Assembly (NCBI RefSeq): GCF_014633365.1
Contig: NC_068339.1
Span: 28,095,316 to 28,159,315, forward strand
From: Diospyros lotus
Lineage: Eukaryota > Streptophyta > Magnoliopsida > Ericales > Ebenaceae
Direction of reading: 5' to 3'
DNA length: 64,000 nt
Part shown: piece after piece, positions 21,421 to 34,328 of the stretch
Numbering within the stretch: the first letter of the stretch is position 1
How the letters are laid out: every line of letters starts with the position of its first letter
Position numbers and translations under genes: made by a program
Notes under the pieces: model-generated
The model's database searches: none
Told to the model about the DNA's origin: nothing
What the model saw: only the letters and a program-made list of their open reading frames with translations

Positions 21421-21669
21421 CTAACTGTTATAAAATAGTATTTCAAAATGGTATGTAAAACGTATAAAAGTAAATATGGAACTTACTCCAAATGTAAGAT
21501 CTATCTGATTACCACCTCGGTGTTGCTTATCGCCATCATTGTTATGATCTAGGTTCCTATGATCTAAGGACTTGTCAATATGCGGGACACGTAGATGAGT
21601 AAATATTGCTGCCTGCCTCCTCTCCAGTGCTACTAGCCCCTTCTCTAGTCGCAACAATTGTGTCCTCAT
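21421..21669 (-). pseudogene. Uncharacterised fragment, possibly linker of the DUF1985 gene
   Basis: An 82-codon frame starts MRTQLLRLEKGLVALERRQA, which could form a short coiled coil. It lies downstream of the DUF1985-like fragment on the same strand, where such proteins have a low-complexity linker. No domain recognised. Confidence 0.3.
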
Positions 21670-22469
21670 TTAACCCATTTCCTGGTCAGACATGTCTTCA
21701 TCTAACTCATTTTCCCATCCATCCTTCGCAACGTCTCAAGCGTTAGAGTCAGCATTTCGGTGATTTGCAAAAGGCAAACAAAACAAATTAAAAATTAAAA
21801 ATAATTATAAAAAATATAAATTAAAACTATTATTATAATAATAATCATATCTAGTCTCTTGCCATCCCTCCTCATCTCCATGTATCCTACTTGCCTCCTC
21901 ATCATCCATGTATCCTCTTCACCTCCAAATTTGTAGACGTCGACTCCAACTGAGTGTTAGGGGTTAAAAGACCTCCAAAAATTTGTTTCCCACTCAGCAT
22001 CAGTGAGGTCGAGCATCGAACTCAATCCTCGTGCCTCAAAAATTGTATTATTAAAATAGATATTATATAAAAAAATAAATAAAATTTAGATTAGGTTGCA
22101 CACTTACATTATTCACAAGGCAGTTGTAATTTTTTATTTATGGCCTTTTCTTGGATAACCATTTTTTGCTCCTAGGAATGATTTGGTCGGATATTCTGAT
22201 AGTCTATTTATTTTGAATCCATGAGAATGTTTCAATCAACCACCACTAAAAAGAAAAAAAAATGTAATAAAAAATAAAAAAATAAAAACGTTTAGTTTGT
22301 ATAGACAAAACATATACAATAATGTAATATAATACAATACATAGAGAAATATATTAGTGATTGTACCTGAAATGCCCACACAGAATAAAAAATGTTGACT
22401 TTTCCCAACTACACCAGTCAGCTTCCCGTCACTTGTGGCCAGCTAGATGTAATGTTGACTCTTATTATA

Positions 22470-22970
22470 GACTTACGTCTCCCAAGAGAACTCCTCAAAT
22501 GCGTGTAAATCTTCAGTTATAGTCCACAAGAAATCATTTACTTGTATGCTCTCATCCTGGCCCAACAATAACATGTTGACCACAGAGATGCAAACTAGTT
22601 TAAGGGCATCCTCTAAAACCAGGTCATATCTGGTACTAAGTAGTAACTTCATGTCATCTCCAAACACCCATTTTTTATGTGATGGAAACAGTAGCGCATG
22701 CAAACTACCAGGTTGAACAAGTCTCGCTTCAAGACTTTCCTTATCAATCACCCCAAATCGAAGTCCAATAATAAGTATGAACTCCTATTCCAATTTCGAA
22801 CCACATTTCATCATCGTTGATACCCAAAAATATCATCTCCCTAACCAGAACATGAGATATCAATTAGTTATCAAATGTCCAAAAGATGTCCTAATGGGCC
22901 TTACACAAATCTATCCAATAACTTATATTGCTTTAGAGCATGATGAATTGCATCAAGGTGTTTGATACCA
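22470..22970 (-). pseudogene. DUF1985-domain fragment of a transposon-borne Ulp1-type gene
   Basis: On the minus strand, upstream frames contain H-H-A-L-K-x-Y-x-x-L-D-R-F and DEMWFEIG, then a GLRFG motif, then the open frame 22751-22473 with GDDMKLLL, LVLEDALKLVCISVVNMLLLG and a FEEFSWET end. This is the order expected for the plant DUF1985 domain (PF09331): Fr-x-spFG, demWF, ITGLRFG, Y-x-kaalL, F-x-x-ypW. Frame changes break it near 22750 and 22900. It lies on the opposite strand to the MURA and Ulp1-like pieces, suggesting rearrangement or a separate element. Confidence 0.6.
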
Positions 22971-23101
22971 CAATGCATAGTGACATGCGTTCCTGGTGCT
23001 ATTACCGGGTTAGCATGAATATAAGTAAATTGCCTAGTCTGTTGGTCAGCTATTTGTAAAAACAAATAAAAAACAATTTAGTGTAAAAAAAATACTGAAT
23101 T

Positions 23102-23255
23102 GGGCTTCGTGAGGCTAATGAAGCTCGATAGTAGGTTTCGTGAGGCCATAAAGCTCAACGTCAGGCCTTATCGCCCGATGAAGCCTGATAGTGGGCTTCA
23201 TAAAGCCATGAAACTTGACATTGGGCTTCGTTGAGATGGTTGGGGGCTCGACAGT
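23102..23255. repeat. Short tandem repeat, about 30-bp unit
   Basis: Five degenerate units of the form GGGCTTCGTGAGGCTAATGA + AGCTCGATAGT follow each other. Both-strand reading frames here echo the unit (for example repeated K-P-T-I/V-x-L-H on the minus strand). Confidence 0.7.
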
Positions 23256-23699
23256 CGGTCGGGAACGAAGCTCGACGATCGGCGATGATGAGTTTGACCA
23301 TTTTTTAAACCCACCAAAATCACACAACAAAATCTAACGTCATTTAGTAGCAATGGTGAGTACGAGGTCAGTAGTAATGGCGACAACGGTGGCGATAACG
23401 GCGACAGTAGTGAGAGAGATTAGGCGAGGTTATCAGGTTTTCTAGTTTGTGAATGGTTTGTGAGGTTGGGTGAGGGTATTTTGGTATTTGCATGGTCTTG
23501 TGGGTTTAAAGTGTGTGAGGATATTTTAGTATTTAATTATTTTTATTTCTTTTTTATTTTTTAAATAAAATGATGGTCAAATATGATAAAGTGGGTAAAC
23601 CATGCAATTAGTTTGTTCGAGTTGTTAAAAATGTTTTTTTTTTTTCAGAAAAGTGGTTAAAAAAAATTTTTGTATTTAGGTGGTGGTTAGTTTTTGCAA

Positions 23700-24493
23700 T
23701 TTTCACTAAAAATTATACAAGATGAGTAAGAGTCTTTGTGATTAGATAAAAGTGAACCCATAAGGACTCTGTTACACTTGGTGAAATAAGTTTAGAATAT
23801 GAATAGGTGAAAAATCAGCAAAAATGGGTTAGGGTAGGACAAGGGCCTGAGGAAAGAACTGTTTAGGTCAAGTTGCAAGGGGCCAAAGAGGGGGCACCCA
23901 AGCACCCCTGAGTGAGAGTCATTGGGCGGTGTCCGAGGGAAAGAGTCTCACATGTACCCCCGAGTAAGTGTCACTTGGGAATACGTCTCTTTAAGCGCAC
24001 AACCATGAGTGTGGGGTTGGAGTTTAACATGATGATCGGCCGGGATGGTGGCAAGTCATCATGTGTGATCGTGTCCGTGCGATGGGAAGCGATCATGTGC
24101 CCATGAGTGTGGGGCTGGAGTTTGAACATGATGGCGACACGGGGAGATTTCTTAATGTTTTACATGATTGAATATGCATGCACTGTTTATTTTCTTGAAT
24201 CACTCACTGCGATGTTTCCTTTCTTGTACACACACGTATATCTCTTCTTTCTTGAACCACCTCACTTAGATGTAACTATTTAACCTGGGTGTTTTATACC
24301 CTTGGAACATTCAACGTTCCAAGTATATTGAATGTGCTAGGTACCCCAGAGATAAGTAAGACGAAAGGCAAGGAAGTGGCCGAAGCTTAATTTGAATTTC
24401 TGTTGTTCTTGTACATACAAATCTTTGTATAAAGAAGAGCTATTGTAACCTTTGGACTTTCCTGTCGTTTGGAAATGGTTTCACCATATGTAT
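23700..24493 (+). mobile_element. Left part of a Tekay-like LTR split by a later insertion
   Basis: Bases 24250-24335 carry the family block (CACTTAGATG, then TACCCTTGGAACATTC / AACGTTCCAAG). The LTR is interrupted at 24493 and continues at 34077, ending GGGGCGTTACA at 34328. The left boundary and target duplication could not be found, so 23700 is approximate. Confidence 0.6.
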
Positions 24494-27196
24494 TGTAATA
24501 CCCCGCTCCTACTTACGGGTGTTACTCGTGAACAATTACCTGAATTGTCCACATGTCCGGCCCTTGGTGAAGGGTGGACCATGTTTCAAGATGAAACGCC
24601 CTATGTGGGAACTACGCTCGTCATTTCCTTCCCTCAATCTCAAGATTCACTAGCAGAATTGGGCTTCAACCACACCGCATTTGGTTGAAAGGAAAACTCA
24701 TAAAGATGCCCAATCGCCATTTTCTTATTTATATTTAATTCTTTTCCACCCAAGAATTTTATCGGGCTCCATAAATTACCAATAAAATCAATCCATTGAT
24801 TGATTACCAATTTTGGAGGAAAAACTCAAATTTTTAATTTTTCAAAATTTCAGCATTTTCTCCAAAAATGCCCGAAAAATCCCTTTATTTTGAAAATTCC
24901 TCCGAGGCCTAAAATCAATTTAGAAATTCTCCAAAATTGCTAAATTTATGAATTTTTTAAAAACATTTCGGCCGGCGGGGCCCACGACGCTCCCCGGGGC
25001 TCGTGAGGGGCCCCGTTGGGCGCTGGCCGCGCATGCTGCGCGCTCGCGCGCCTACCTACGTGCTCGGCCGCGCGCTGCCGCCTGCGCAGGCGGCCGCCCC
25101 TGCGGCCCTGGCCGCACGCGGGGCTACTGCCCCTGTTGTTACAACATCACCTTATTTTTTTTTTCTTGGGCTTTTAAAACCCCAAATTTTCCAGAATTCA
25201 CATCCCAAATAAATGCATTAAAAATCTCCACATTTCACCTCCCAAAGCCTCATTTCTCCAAAAATTCATTTGATTTAATTATTTTGGTGCTTCCCACAAC
25301 ACACCAAAAATAAGGCTTTCACCAAAACTTAGGCTTCAACATGCCATAAGCCACTATCTCATTTCAATTTAAAACCAACACTTCAAAGAAAATACATTCA
25401 TACACTTAGGCTTTAACAAGCTATCACCAATCAAATAATTTACAAGACATGAACTAATCACAACAACATAGGCCTTTCATATGCTTGGATCTTCTTTCCA
25501 TGCTTCCACATGCCATTCCACCATTGCCTTTACTTTACCATGCTTTCACAACCTACATGTGAGGGTAAAAACCTCATGAGCTATTAAGCTCAATAAGGGT
25601 GTAATGCAACATAAATATGAACATAACAAGATTATATGATGCCAAATGCATGCAAGTGTGGCTAGGTTTCTTTGCCCTCACAACCCTCCAAGGTCAGAGG
25701 CATCAACCCACAATTTCAACCATGTTCCCAAACTAACCTATGGCCATAAGTCTCATGAACATAAAAGAACATGTGAAATGCAACATATACATTTATGAAA
25801 CATACTTACAACACATTGCAAGGCCACCCTCCCATGGGGCCATCCCTTACCTCTTTTCTTCTCTTTAAATCTTTAAATCTACTTCTCAAGAGAACTCCAA
25901 CCATCATCTTCTCTCATCTAAGATGACATTCAAACAAGAACCCACTCACTTTGCATACAAGAACACTAATTAAAGAGAAGAAGAAAATATGACTTACCTT
26001 GATTCCCTTCTCTTCTTCTTCTTCTTCTTCTTCTTCCTTTCCTCTCATCTCTTCTTTCTTTCATTATTTCTACAAATGGCCAAAAGGGAGACAAGTCTTC
26101 CACACTTGACATTTTATACTAGGCCTCCATATTTCAAGAATGAATCTAGGCCTTTGGATCTTTATGGATTTGAGAGAACAAATCCTAGCCTTCCACCAAA
26201 AGCACAATCCATGTGCTTTAGTCTCCAAAAATCCCAACCATTGGATTTCTTTCCCCTTTTCAAGGCCAAATCTCAACTACTGAATCCCTCTTGAAAATTC
26301 CATTTCTTTCTCATTTACTTTAATGAGACAATTATATGCTATTTTCAAGACTTAATACAAGTCCTTGAATATATTTCACCTTTTCAAAACTTGATCCTAA
26401 CCCTTGGATCAATTTAGTCTTCTAATACCAAAATTAGCCATTTTCTCATATATTTATTTTGACTAATTTCAGCACATCACACTTGAAAGACATAATTAAT
26501 TTCTTTCCCATTTAATTTAATGGGACTAATTTCCACCATCACATGAGAGACCACTTGAAAGACATAATTGCTTTCTTTCTCATTTAAATAAATCCCACAA
26601 TTTTCAACCATTAATGGGTGACTAATTTCCCATTTCATTTGGATTTATTTAATTCTCCTTAATCATTCTCTTTATTAAATGCTTGAGAGACTAATTTGAA
26701 TTTCCTTTGCATTTAATTTAATCTCCCCATTTAACTTGGACCACAAAATGCCAAGTGTCACAACAAGACACTAACCTTGGCTTCCAAGTTCTAATCTCAT
26801 TCCTCCATGTGGCATTACCACATTAATTCACCATTTTAGGGAAAAATAATTATTTCCTCCAATAATTTCATATTCTCTATTTTCCCTATTTTTCATAATT
26901 AATTTCCTCTATGAAATCACTCTAAATTACCAAAATACCCTTTCATGAATTATTAATCCCATATCTCCACATAAATACAAAATTGGGATTTAATTCAGTT
27001 ATTCACCTAATTCCACATGGGAATTATTTTCAATTTATCAAAATACCCTTTATTGGACTTTACTATCCAAATTACCAAAATACCCCTCTCATAGGACACC
27101 TTCAATCTCAAGGATTCATCACTTCCTCAAGGGTATTTTTGAAATTTTCTCACTTCCTTTCTCATTCTCTTAACACCAGTAACATCGGGTGTTACA
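24494..27196 (-). repeat. 3' LTR of the LARD-like element (full length, 2.7 kb)
   Basis: Contains a G/C-rich segment (24965-25140) encoding nothing recognisable, a TTC microsatellite (26007-26037) and an AT-rich right half. The segment 25480-27068 is absent from the other LTR. Confidence 0.8.
26007..26037. repeat. (TTC)n microsatellite
   Basis: About nine CTT/TTC units, imperfect at both ends. Confidence 0.9.
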
Positions 27197-30100
27197 TTCC
27201 GCCCTCCTTAAAGGAATTTTGCCCTCAAAATTTACTTTACCATCATCTCCTACCCAAGACAATCACATTCTTGGGCTACTTGCCAAATTCTCCTACTCGA
27301 GAATCCCATAGCATATCCATTCCTTACATTTACCTCGGGTTACACTTACCTCAAGGCTTCGCTTTAGGCTTTTGATCCTCTGACTCTCAAGGACATTCAA
27401 TAACCTAACACCGCTTTGGCCTCCCACCAAACCGCACCACTGGTCGCTAGTCATGCTTACTGCAATGATGTCCATCACCGGATGGATTTTCTCTGCCTCG
27501 AAACATCACTTTACTGTTCACTTCCCATTTTCCATCGATCAAACAACTCTTACTAACATTGCATCGCTGATCAGTCTACCACGATTTTACGCCGATCACA
27601 CACGGCAACGTTTCCCACTGCCAATCACACATGGCCACGATTTTATGCTGGTCCAACCAGCAAAGTCTTAGCATTGATCATCTATTGCAATGTCACTTTT
27701 GGTGCCCACAAGACACTCTGACACCCATTCACCATGGCATACCGCCATTAATCACACGCATGCATAGCTTATGTTGATCCTCATGGCAACCTCTCATTAT
27801 CGATCAACTTATCGTGCTAGCACTATCTAGGAAACACCCATTTGGCCCGCCTTGCCAACTTCGACCATTTCATACATGGTCTTTTTACTTGACCAGCTGA
27901 CCCTCATTTATCGATACGATTACGCATAATCGACACACCTAACACCATGTCAGGTAATTATACATTTCAACCATACGTGCATTACCCGAGTCCAACTCGA
28001 GCTTGGCTATGCATGCACCATTACAATCTCACCTCGAGCTTAACCATGCTCGGGCCACAACCTTCTCCCAACTAGGAGCTCTTCGCATAAGCACACATAA
28101 TACCTTTGCCTTCATTTCTAGCCGATATCACACGCTAGTAAGGGTCTCATACCCATACCAGGGAACTCTTCACTGAGCAACCCCTTTCCATACTTTACCC
28201 AATTCAGCTTTCACAATCATGCCCCATGTTAGGCCTTACCTTGGCTATGAAACCCTACCGCGAGTCAAGGATCCTACCATTGCGCTTAAGGTCGCGCAAC
28301 CATTTATCAACCCTCGTCATCACCCATGGTGCGTGGCACAAGTGATTGGCATATTACCATCTGCACAATCACTTATTGCATCGCACCTGAAGGATGACTC
28401 GTACTCATGCCTTTGGTCCGCACCACAACAAGACAACATGGTTACACCCCCACTCTTGTAGCGGTCTTCTAGCCAAATTTACTCCCCCAGCTTCAATTTC
28501 ATTAGGACTTTACAATCCTCACCGTTTCTCAACAGTGCCTCTTACTCTTGAGGTATGACACCTCCAGCAATGCTAAATCAGGTTCATTCTCAATCCGCAA
28601 TAGACACCTGACTTAAACCATGCATAATGGTTCCCCTTGTCCTCCTCGGCAAGGACAACACTATGATAGTAACGAATTTCCCCCCACAGTCGACGCATCT
28701 CAAGCTTCACAGGCACCAGCCTTCATGGCCATTCACACTCGGCTTTAAGGTCTTACCATGCACCATGGTTACCCTTAACCTTCCTGATAACATCCTTTCC
28801 CTGACAACGACGATGACACCACCATGTCATCTCAAAAGACTCGTTGTTCCATGAATCTCACTGGTCATCGTGACCAGCATGACCCCATTCTTGGGCCGCC
28901 TTCATCATATCACTTTCTATACTTATAGCAGCTAGCTAAATCCTTGAGAGACTACTTCTCTCAAAAAAAAAAATTTATATACTTTGCTACAACCAGCTCA
29001 CACCACTCGGTGAGCGACCACATGGCTCTAACACCACAACAATTTCACTAACCGATTTCCTTTCACATCCATTAACCTTTGACACGAGGTTAATTCTCAT
29101 CAATTGCCCACACTCCAAGGCATCCCTCTAGCTGTATCACTCACAGCCATTAGGTGATTTCATCACCTTAACACCATTCTTGGAAATCAATCTCGTCCCA
29201 TAATCTCTTCCTTCGAGCTCTCATCACCCACTGGCGACATCTTAAATTCGCCCTCATCTTCCATCTAACCAACTTGATTAGCTCTAGCCGGATCGCCAGG
29301 CTTACAACCAACACAACCTTTCTCCAAGCACTACAGTTGCAATCATCAACTACCACTTCAATATAAACTCCATCCTTTGGAAATCACCCCTACCATTCCT
29401 GTGAAATTCACACTTCCACCCAATGCCGTAAGACTCATCTTCCTACTCAGGCACTTGCCTTCATGCTAGCTTTTCCCGGTGATCTCTCCTGATAAAGTTG
29501 TAGCGCTTTAGGAAGTTCATTCCACACTGTTGCCTCATGCTCAACTTCTCTTGGGAGAACCTCTCAAGTTCTACCCTGATCACACTTCGACTATCATTGA
29601 TAGCTCTCATTCCGGAGCCACACTCCTTTAAGTGGCACCATTCTGCCATGACCAACCATCTTTTACCACCTTGGATCACCTTTGCCAAATACGTCTGGTC
29701 TAACCGCCAGGACCCGATGAACCTTTATATTGCATACACGGCAACTAACAAGGCTTTACCTCACAGTCCTCGAGCCTCACGCTCTCGTCATTGCCATCAG
29801 GTGCTACCGCCTGGCAATGCCCTCTGTCATCAATTGGAAACCCCTCCAGTGCCACATGAGGATATTTCCTCATTTCGCATCGACACAATCAAGACTAACA
29901 CCAAACTGTACAATTGCGCGCCTTTACGGATTTCGAACCGTACCTTAGCCACGCGTTCAGCCTACCACACTCACCTCACAAGATTTTGAGATCCCCATTT
30001 TCTTGAAACCTCCGCACACTTCAATATTCCCGTCTCATGGTTGGCTTCCAACTCATAAATCTTGCCCTCCACGGCACTTACTGTAGATCCTGGAGCCGTT

Positions 30101-33008
30101 TACCATCTCCACCAATCAATCTCATCTTCATGCATTACTGCAAGATCACACTGGGTCCATCATCCCAATTTTTCAGATCAACTTCGATCAAATTAACCAC
30201 AACTGCGTTAGCATCCTTTAGCAAGGAGTATCACCACACCTCTTGTTATCACACCACAAGATATCACACACTCGATTCACAAACTTTCTTGTTGCCCTGA
30301 CAACAAAAGCACTACCACCATACTTCAACCCTTATCACACCACAAGTACTAACTATCTGTATCCAGTAGTACTTAGCATTAGACCCGTCAATGATAGGCA
30401 TCAACCGTAGCGTTATTCCCACGCTAGACCCGTTTCTTTTCCCCGGGTTTCTTTCTCAAACATCTCGAGATGCTAAACCACCTCAACACTGCTTAGTACT
30501 CGTAGTTGAGTTGCGAAACTGACCACCGCTTTCGCACACCTACCGCATCTCATAGATCTTTAGTCCCTGACCATCTGCATAGTCACTGTGTTGCCCTGTG
30601 CTTTAGGCGAGCCAACACCTGGTCACCATCATTGTGTCACTCCCATACACTGGCCCAACACTGGTTTCCCATCGTGTTGCCCTGTGCTTCAAAGAGTCAA
30701 CATCCAATCATGTGTCACTCCCATACACTGGCCCAATACTGGTTCCCCATCGTATTGCCCAGTGCTTCAGAGAGTCAACACCCAATCATTATTATCGTGT
30801 TGCTCCCTTACATTGGCCCAACAACAGTTTCCAACAGCATGGCTCAGACTAGTCACACCTCTAATATCGAACCCGGCATGACTACCTCGCCACGCTCGCA
30901 GCCATTATCCTTACCAGGCTTCCTACTTGGCAAAAATCTATCGAATCATTACCGCGTTCCGCAATTCTTCCTTAGGACTACTCTAGATGTTCTATCCCTT
31001 ACAGGAGATTTTCGGCATCTGACCGTCACTTGTAGTTCACTAAATTGCTTAGGCCCATGGGCCACTTGCCCTCAACGCTAGTCAACTCATTAGTCCTCTG
31101 CCACACGGTCCATAGCACTAGAATTGTCACATCGAGCCTTACACCCATAGCATCAAAGCTACTTAAAGACTTCCCGAGCTACGATGGTTCCGCCACCATC
31201 TTACCAAAGCCGTCTTACTTGGTTATCCTTGCCTTGATAACCTCAAGCTCATACCATGAGCCTCGCTCCTCAGGACTCTACATCTTTTATTGCTTAAGAG
31301 ACTCTCAAGCCACTTCACATCTTAAGGCCTTATGATCTTACCCCACAAGATCACACCTTATGGCTATCATTCAACATTTCAAAGCTCCAACTTTCCATGG
31401 CAATGGATCCAAATCCATCATGATTCATTTTGCCACCTAGATCATCCCAAAAGATTGATTATCAATGATCTTTCAGTCCACAACTGACACGCTGAGCCTA
31501 CCTCAAGCTCCGGCACCCTTAACCATGGAGCGCCTACCCTTACCCTCTAGGTAAATTGAGACCTCTCGTCTCTCCTTGCACACTCATGAATGCATTCAGT
31601 CACTACACCCGGCCTGGCCCTCCCGCACCCCTCGCTCAAGCTTCCTTGACTTAAAATATAAAATTCGGGGCTCCCACATTGCTCACCATGCCCCTGCCCA
31701 CTTGGCATCCAAAGTTGGCATTTCTTGTGCGCGCATAGCCCACGGATGTCTTGTTACCACAATTCACTACCCTCGGCCCACATACCGCTCATACCTTTCG
31801 TTGGGTGATCTCCACGTCTCCCATCAAGGGTCTCATAACCTTAGGCGTCATCTCAACCCCAAGCGTCATAATGAAGGTCTATTCACCTCTCATCTCTTGA
31901 CTTTAGGCATCCCGCCTGACCCCAAGCGTCAATGAGAGTTTAGATTGGCCCCTCATCCATCAATCACATGAACGGTCACTTGGCCTTTCACAATTAGGAC
32001 TTCTAATCCCATGGCTCCTACATGCATATCTACGCAAGCCCAACTCCTTTATCCCAATCCTAGATTCCTTTGGATTCCAGCTTGACTCACTTGGGATTTC
32101 CATCTCATACAAACACCCGCTAGGGTCCATTTGCCACACACCTATCCTTTCTTAAGATATATCCTGTTTCATCTTGAATCCAACTAGGGTCCACTCACAC
32201 CCTAGGCACGTCCCCTCCAGGATCGCCATAACCATACGATCACCTCAGACCATATACATTTAGCATGCATACCTCGCACCCGACCCCTTCGGAGTCTTTC
32301 TACAAGCTACCAACGTCATGCCTACCCCGGCCATGACTGGCATGTACCTCACATGCTCGCTTCACCTAGAGCCTCACTGTAAGTAACCTTAGCTTACTCC
32401 ATTCCTGGAGCTCGTCACACAACCCGTTGACAACTTCTTTCGTTGGGCTTCGAGCTAATTTCAACCTTAGCTCACCCTAGTTCAAGCACACAACCCTTAG
32501 CACACCACCTATACGGGAACAACTCCATTCCCTTATACATGCTTAACCATATCCCCAACATAGAGGTACTCCGCGAATCCTTCTCGGATTAACTATACCT
32601 CGAGCCCTCCAGGCCCTTTCATTACTCTTGTCATGATTCGATTTTGTGTCCCCACACGAGCCTCAACACTTCAATCACTAGGAACTCTTATCCTTAGAAT
32701 GCCTCATAAACCCTCAAATTTCCACATTCGATTTCCTGATACCAACACCCACACTTGGGCTTTTGACTCTTCTTTGCTCAACCCGTATATCTCTTACGGT
32801 ATATCTTCTCGACCCACGATATTTTCCTATCCCCATAATAGGGATATGCAAGCACACCATCCCCATTGCCACAAGCCTCAATGCCAGACCCAACTCCTAG
32901 GGTCCTCAGTCACTTATGGTTCTACTTCCAAGGCCTTCCGATCAACCTTCAATCACATTTCTCCAAGTATCCTCCACTTGATGCTCTGACCATGATCTGA
33001 TACCAAAC
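27197..33008 (-). other. Internal domain of the LARD-like element
   Basis: C-rich on the plus strand and without a long frame on the minus (element) strand. The longest frames (for example plus 30506-31081 and 29537-29989) run against the element, lack motifs and coincide with repeats. Just inside the left end, the minus strand reads VNFEGKIPLRRAE, reminiscent of the tail of Tekay-like polyproteins, the only hint of a former pol. Confidence 0.55.
30585..30840. repeat. Three-copy tandem repeat, about 87-bp unit, in the LARD interior
   Basis: Units share GTGTTGCCCTGTGCTTCA, GAGTCAACA and CATACACTGGCCCAA phrases. The third unit is diverged. Confidence 0.8.
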
Positions 33009-34071
33009 TGTAACGCCTCGCTCCCACTTACGGGTGTTACTCGTGAACAATTACCCGAATTGTCCACCTGCCCGGCCTTTGGTGAATGGTGGACCATGTT
33101 TCAAGACGAAACGCCTTAGGTGGGAACTAGGCTCGTCCTTCCCTTCCCTCAACCCCAGGATTCACTAGCAGAATTGGGCTTCAACCACACCGCATTTGGT
33201 TGAAAGGAAAACTCATGAAGATGCCCAACTGCCATTTTCTTATTTATATTTAATTCTTTTCCACCCAAGAATTTTACCGGGCTCCATAAATCACCAATAA
33301 AATCAATCCATTGATTGATTGCCAATTTTGGAGGAAAAACTCAAATTTTCAATTTTCTAAAATTTCAGCATTTTCTCTCCATTTATTTTGAAAATTCCTC
33401 CGGGGCCCAAACTCAATTTAAAAATTCCCCAAAATTCCCAAATTTATGAATTTTTTAAAAAAAATTCGGCCAGCGAGGCCCACGACTCGCCCTGGGGCCC
33501 CACTGGGTGCTGGCCGCATGCCCACGCGCCTACCTGTGAGCAGCCAAGCGTGCTTGCGGCCGCCTCTGCGGCCCAAGCCGCGCGCGAGGCTGCTACCCCT
33601 ACTGCTGCAACATCACCTTATTTTTTTTTCTTGGGCTTTTAAAACCCCAAATTTTCCAGAATTCACATCCCAAATAAATGCATTAAAAATCTCCACATTT
33701 CACCTCCTAAAGCCTCATTTCTCCAAAAATTCATTTGATTTAATTACTTTGGTGCTTCCCACAACACACCAAAAATAAGGCTTTCACCAAAACTTAGGCT
33801 TCAACATGCCATAAGCCACTATCTCATTTCAATTTAAAACCAACACTTCAAAGAAACTACATTCATACACTTGGGCTTTAACAAGCTATCACCAATCAAA
33901 TAATTTACAAGACATGAACTAATCACAACAACATAGGCCTTTCAAATTACCAAAATACCCCTCTCATAGGGCACCCTCAATCTCAAGGATTCATCACCTC
34001 CTCAAGGGTATTTTTAGAATTTTTTCACTTCCTTTCTCATTCTCATAACACCGGTAACACCGAGTGTTACA
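33009..34071 (-). repeat. 5' LTR of the LARD-like element with 1.6-kb internal deletion
   Basis: It follows the left LTR to CATAGGCCTTTCA (equivalent to 25479), then jumps to AAATTACCAAAATACCCCTC (equivalent to 27069). It retains both termini and lies beside the primer-binding site. Confidence 0.8.
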
Positions 34072-34076
34072 TGTAT

Positions 34077-34328
34077 ATCTCAAATGATGCACTGCAAATG
34101 TTGTATAAAAAAATTGCCATGATGATAAGGGATTATTTGTTAGCTTCAAGGACGTATGTTACAATTGTACTTGTATTAAATATTTTATAGCAGAAATCCT
34201 TATTATCTAGTTTTAACTAGCTTTCAGGTTCAATCATTCATTTTTGTTGGTAAAGATTTCCATAACGCTCATGTGGGATATTAGCTTCTATTTAACATCA
34301 TTGTATATTTGAAAGTTGGGGCGTTACA
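34077..34328 (+). mobile_element. Right part of the split Tekay-like LTR
   Basis: Continues from 24493 and ends GTTGGGGCGTTACA. The next base begins a Tat LTR-like sequence, so this LTR was inserted into or beside it. Confidence 0.6.

Larger units (their letters stand above)
24494..34071 (-). mobile_element. Non-coding LTR retrotransposon (LARD-like), minus orientation, with unequal LTRs
   Basis: The element starts TGTAATACCCC and ends GAGTGTTACA, with an exact duplication TGTAT (24489-24493 and 34072-34076). The right LTR (33009-34071) is the 5' LTR because the adjacent base run, read on the minus strand, is a TGGTATCAGA primer-binding site for initiator tRNA-Met (32996-33005). The left LTR has the purine tract of the 3' end (27197-27210 on the minus strand). 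The internal 5.8 kb shows no gag, protease, RT, RNase H or integrase motif on either strand. It therefore resembles a large retrotransposon derivative depending on a partner, or an extremely decayed element. Confidence 0.8.

Noticed and set aside
24948..25313. 121-codon frame with Ala/Arg-rich start, repeated at 33446-33778
   Set aside because: It appears in both LTRs because the LTRs are copies. The G/C-rich segment has no domain and the frame is antisense to the element.
30506..31081. 191-codon plus-strand frame
   Set aside because: It runs antisense to a non-coding LTR element, overlaps a three-copy tandem repeat and has no recognisable motif.
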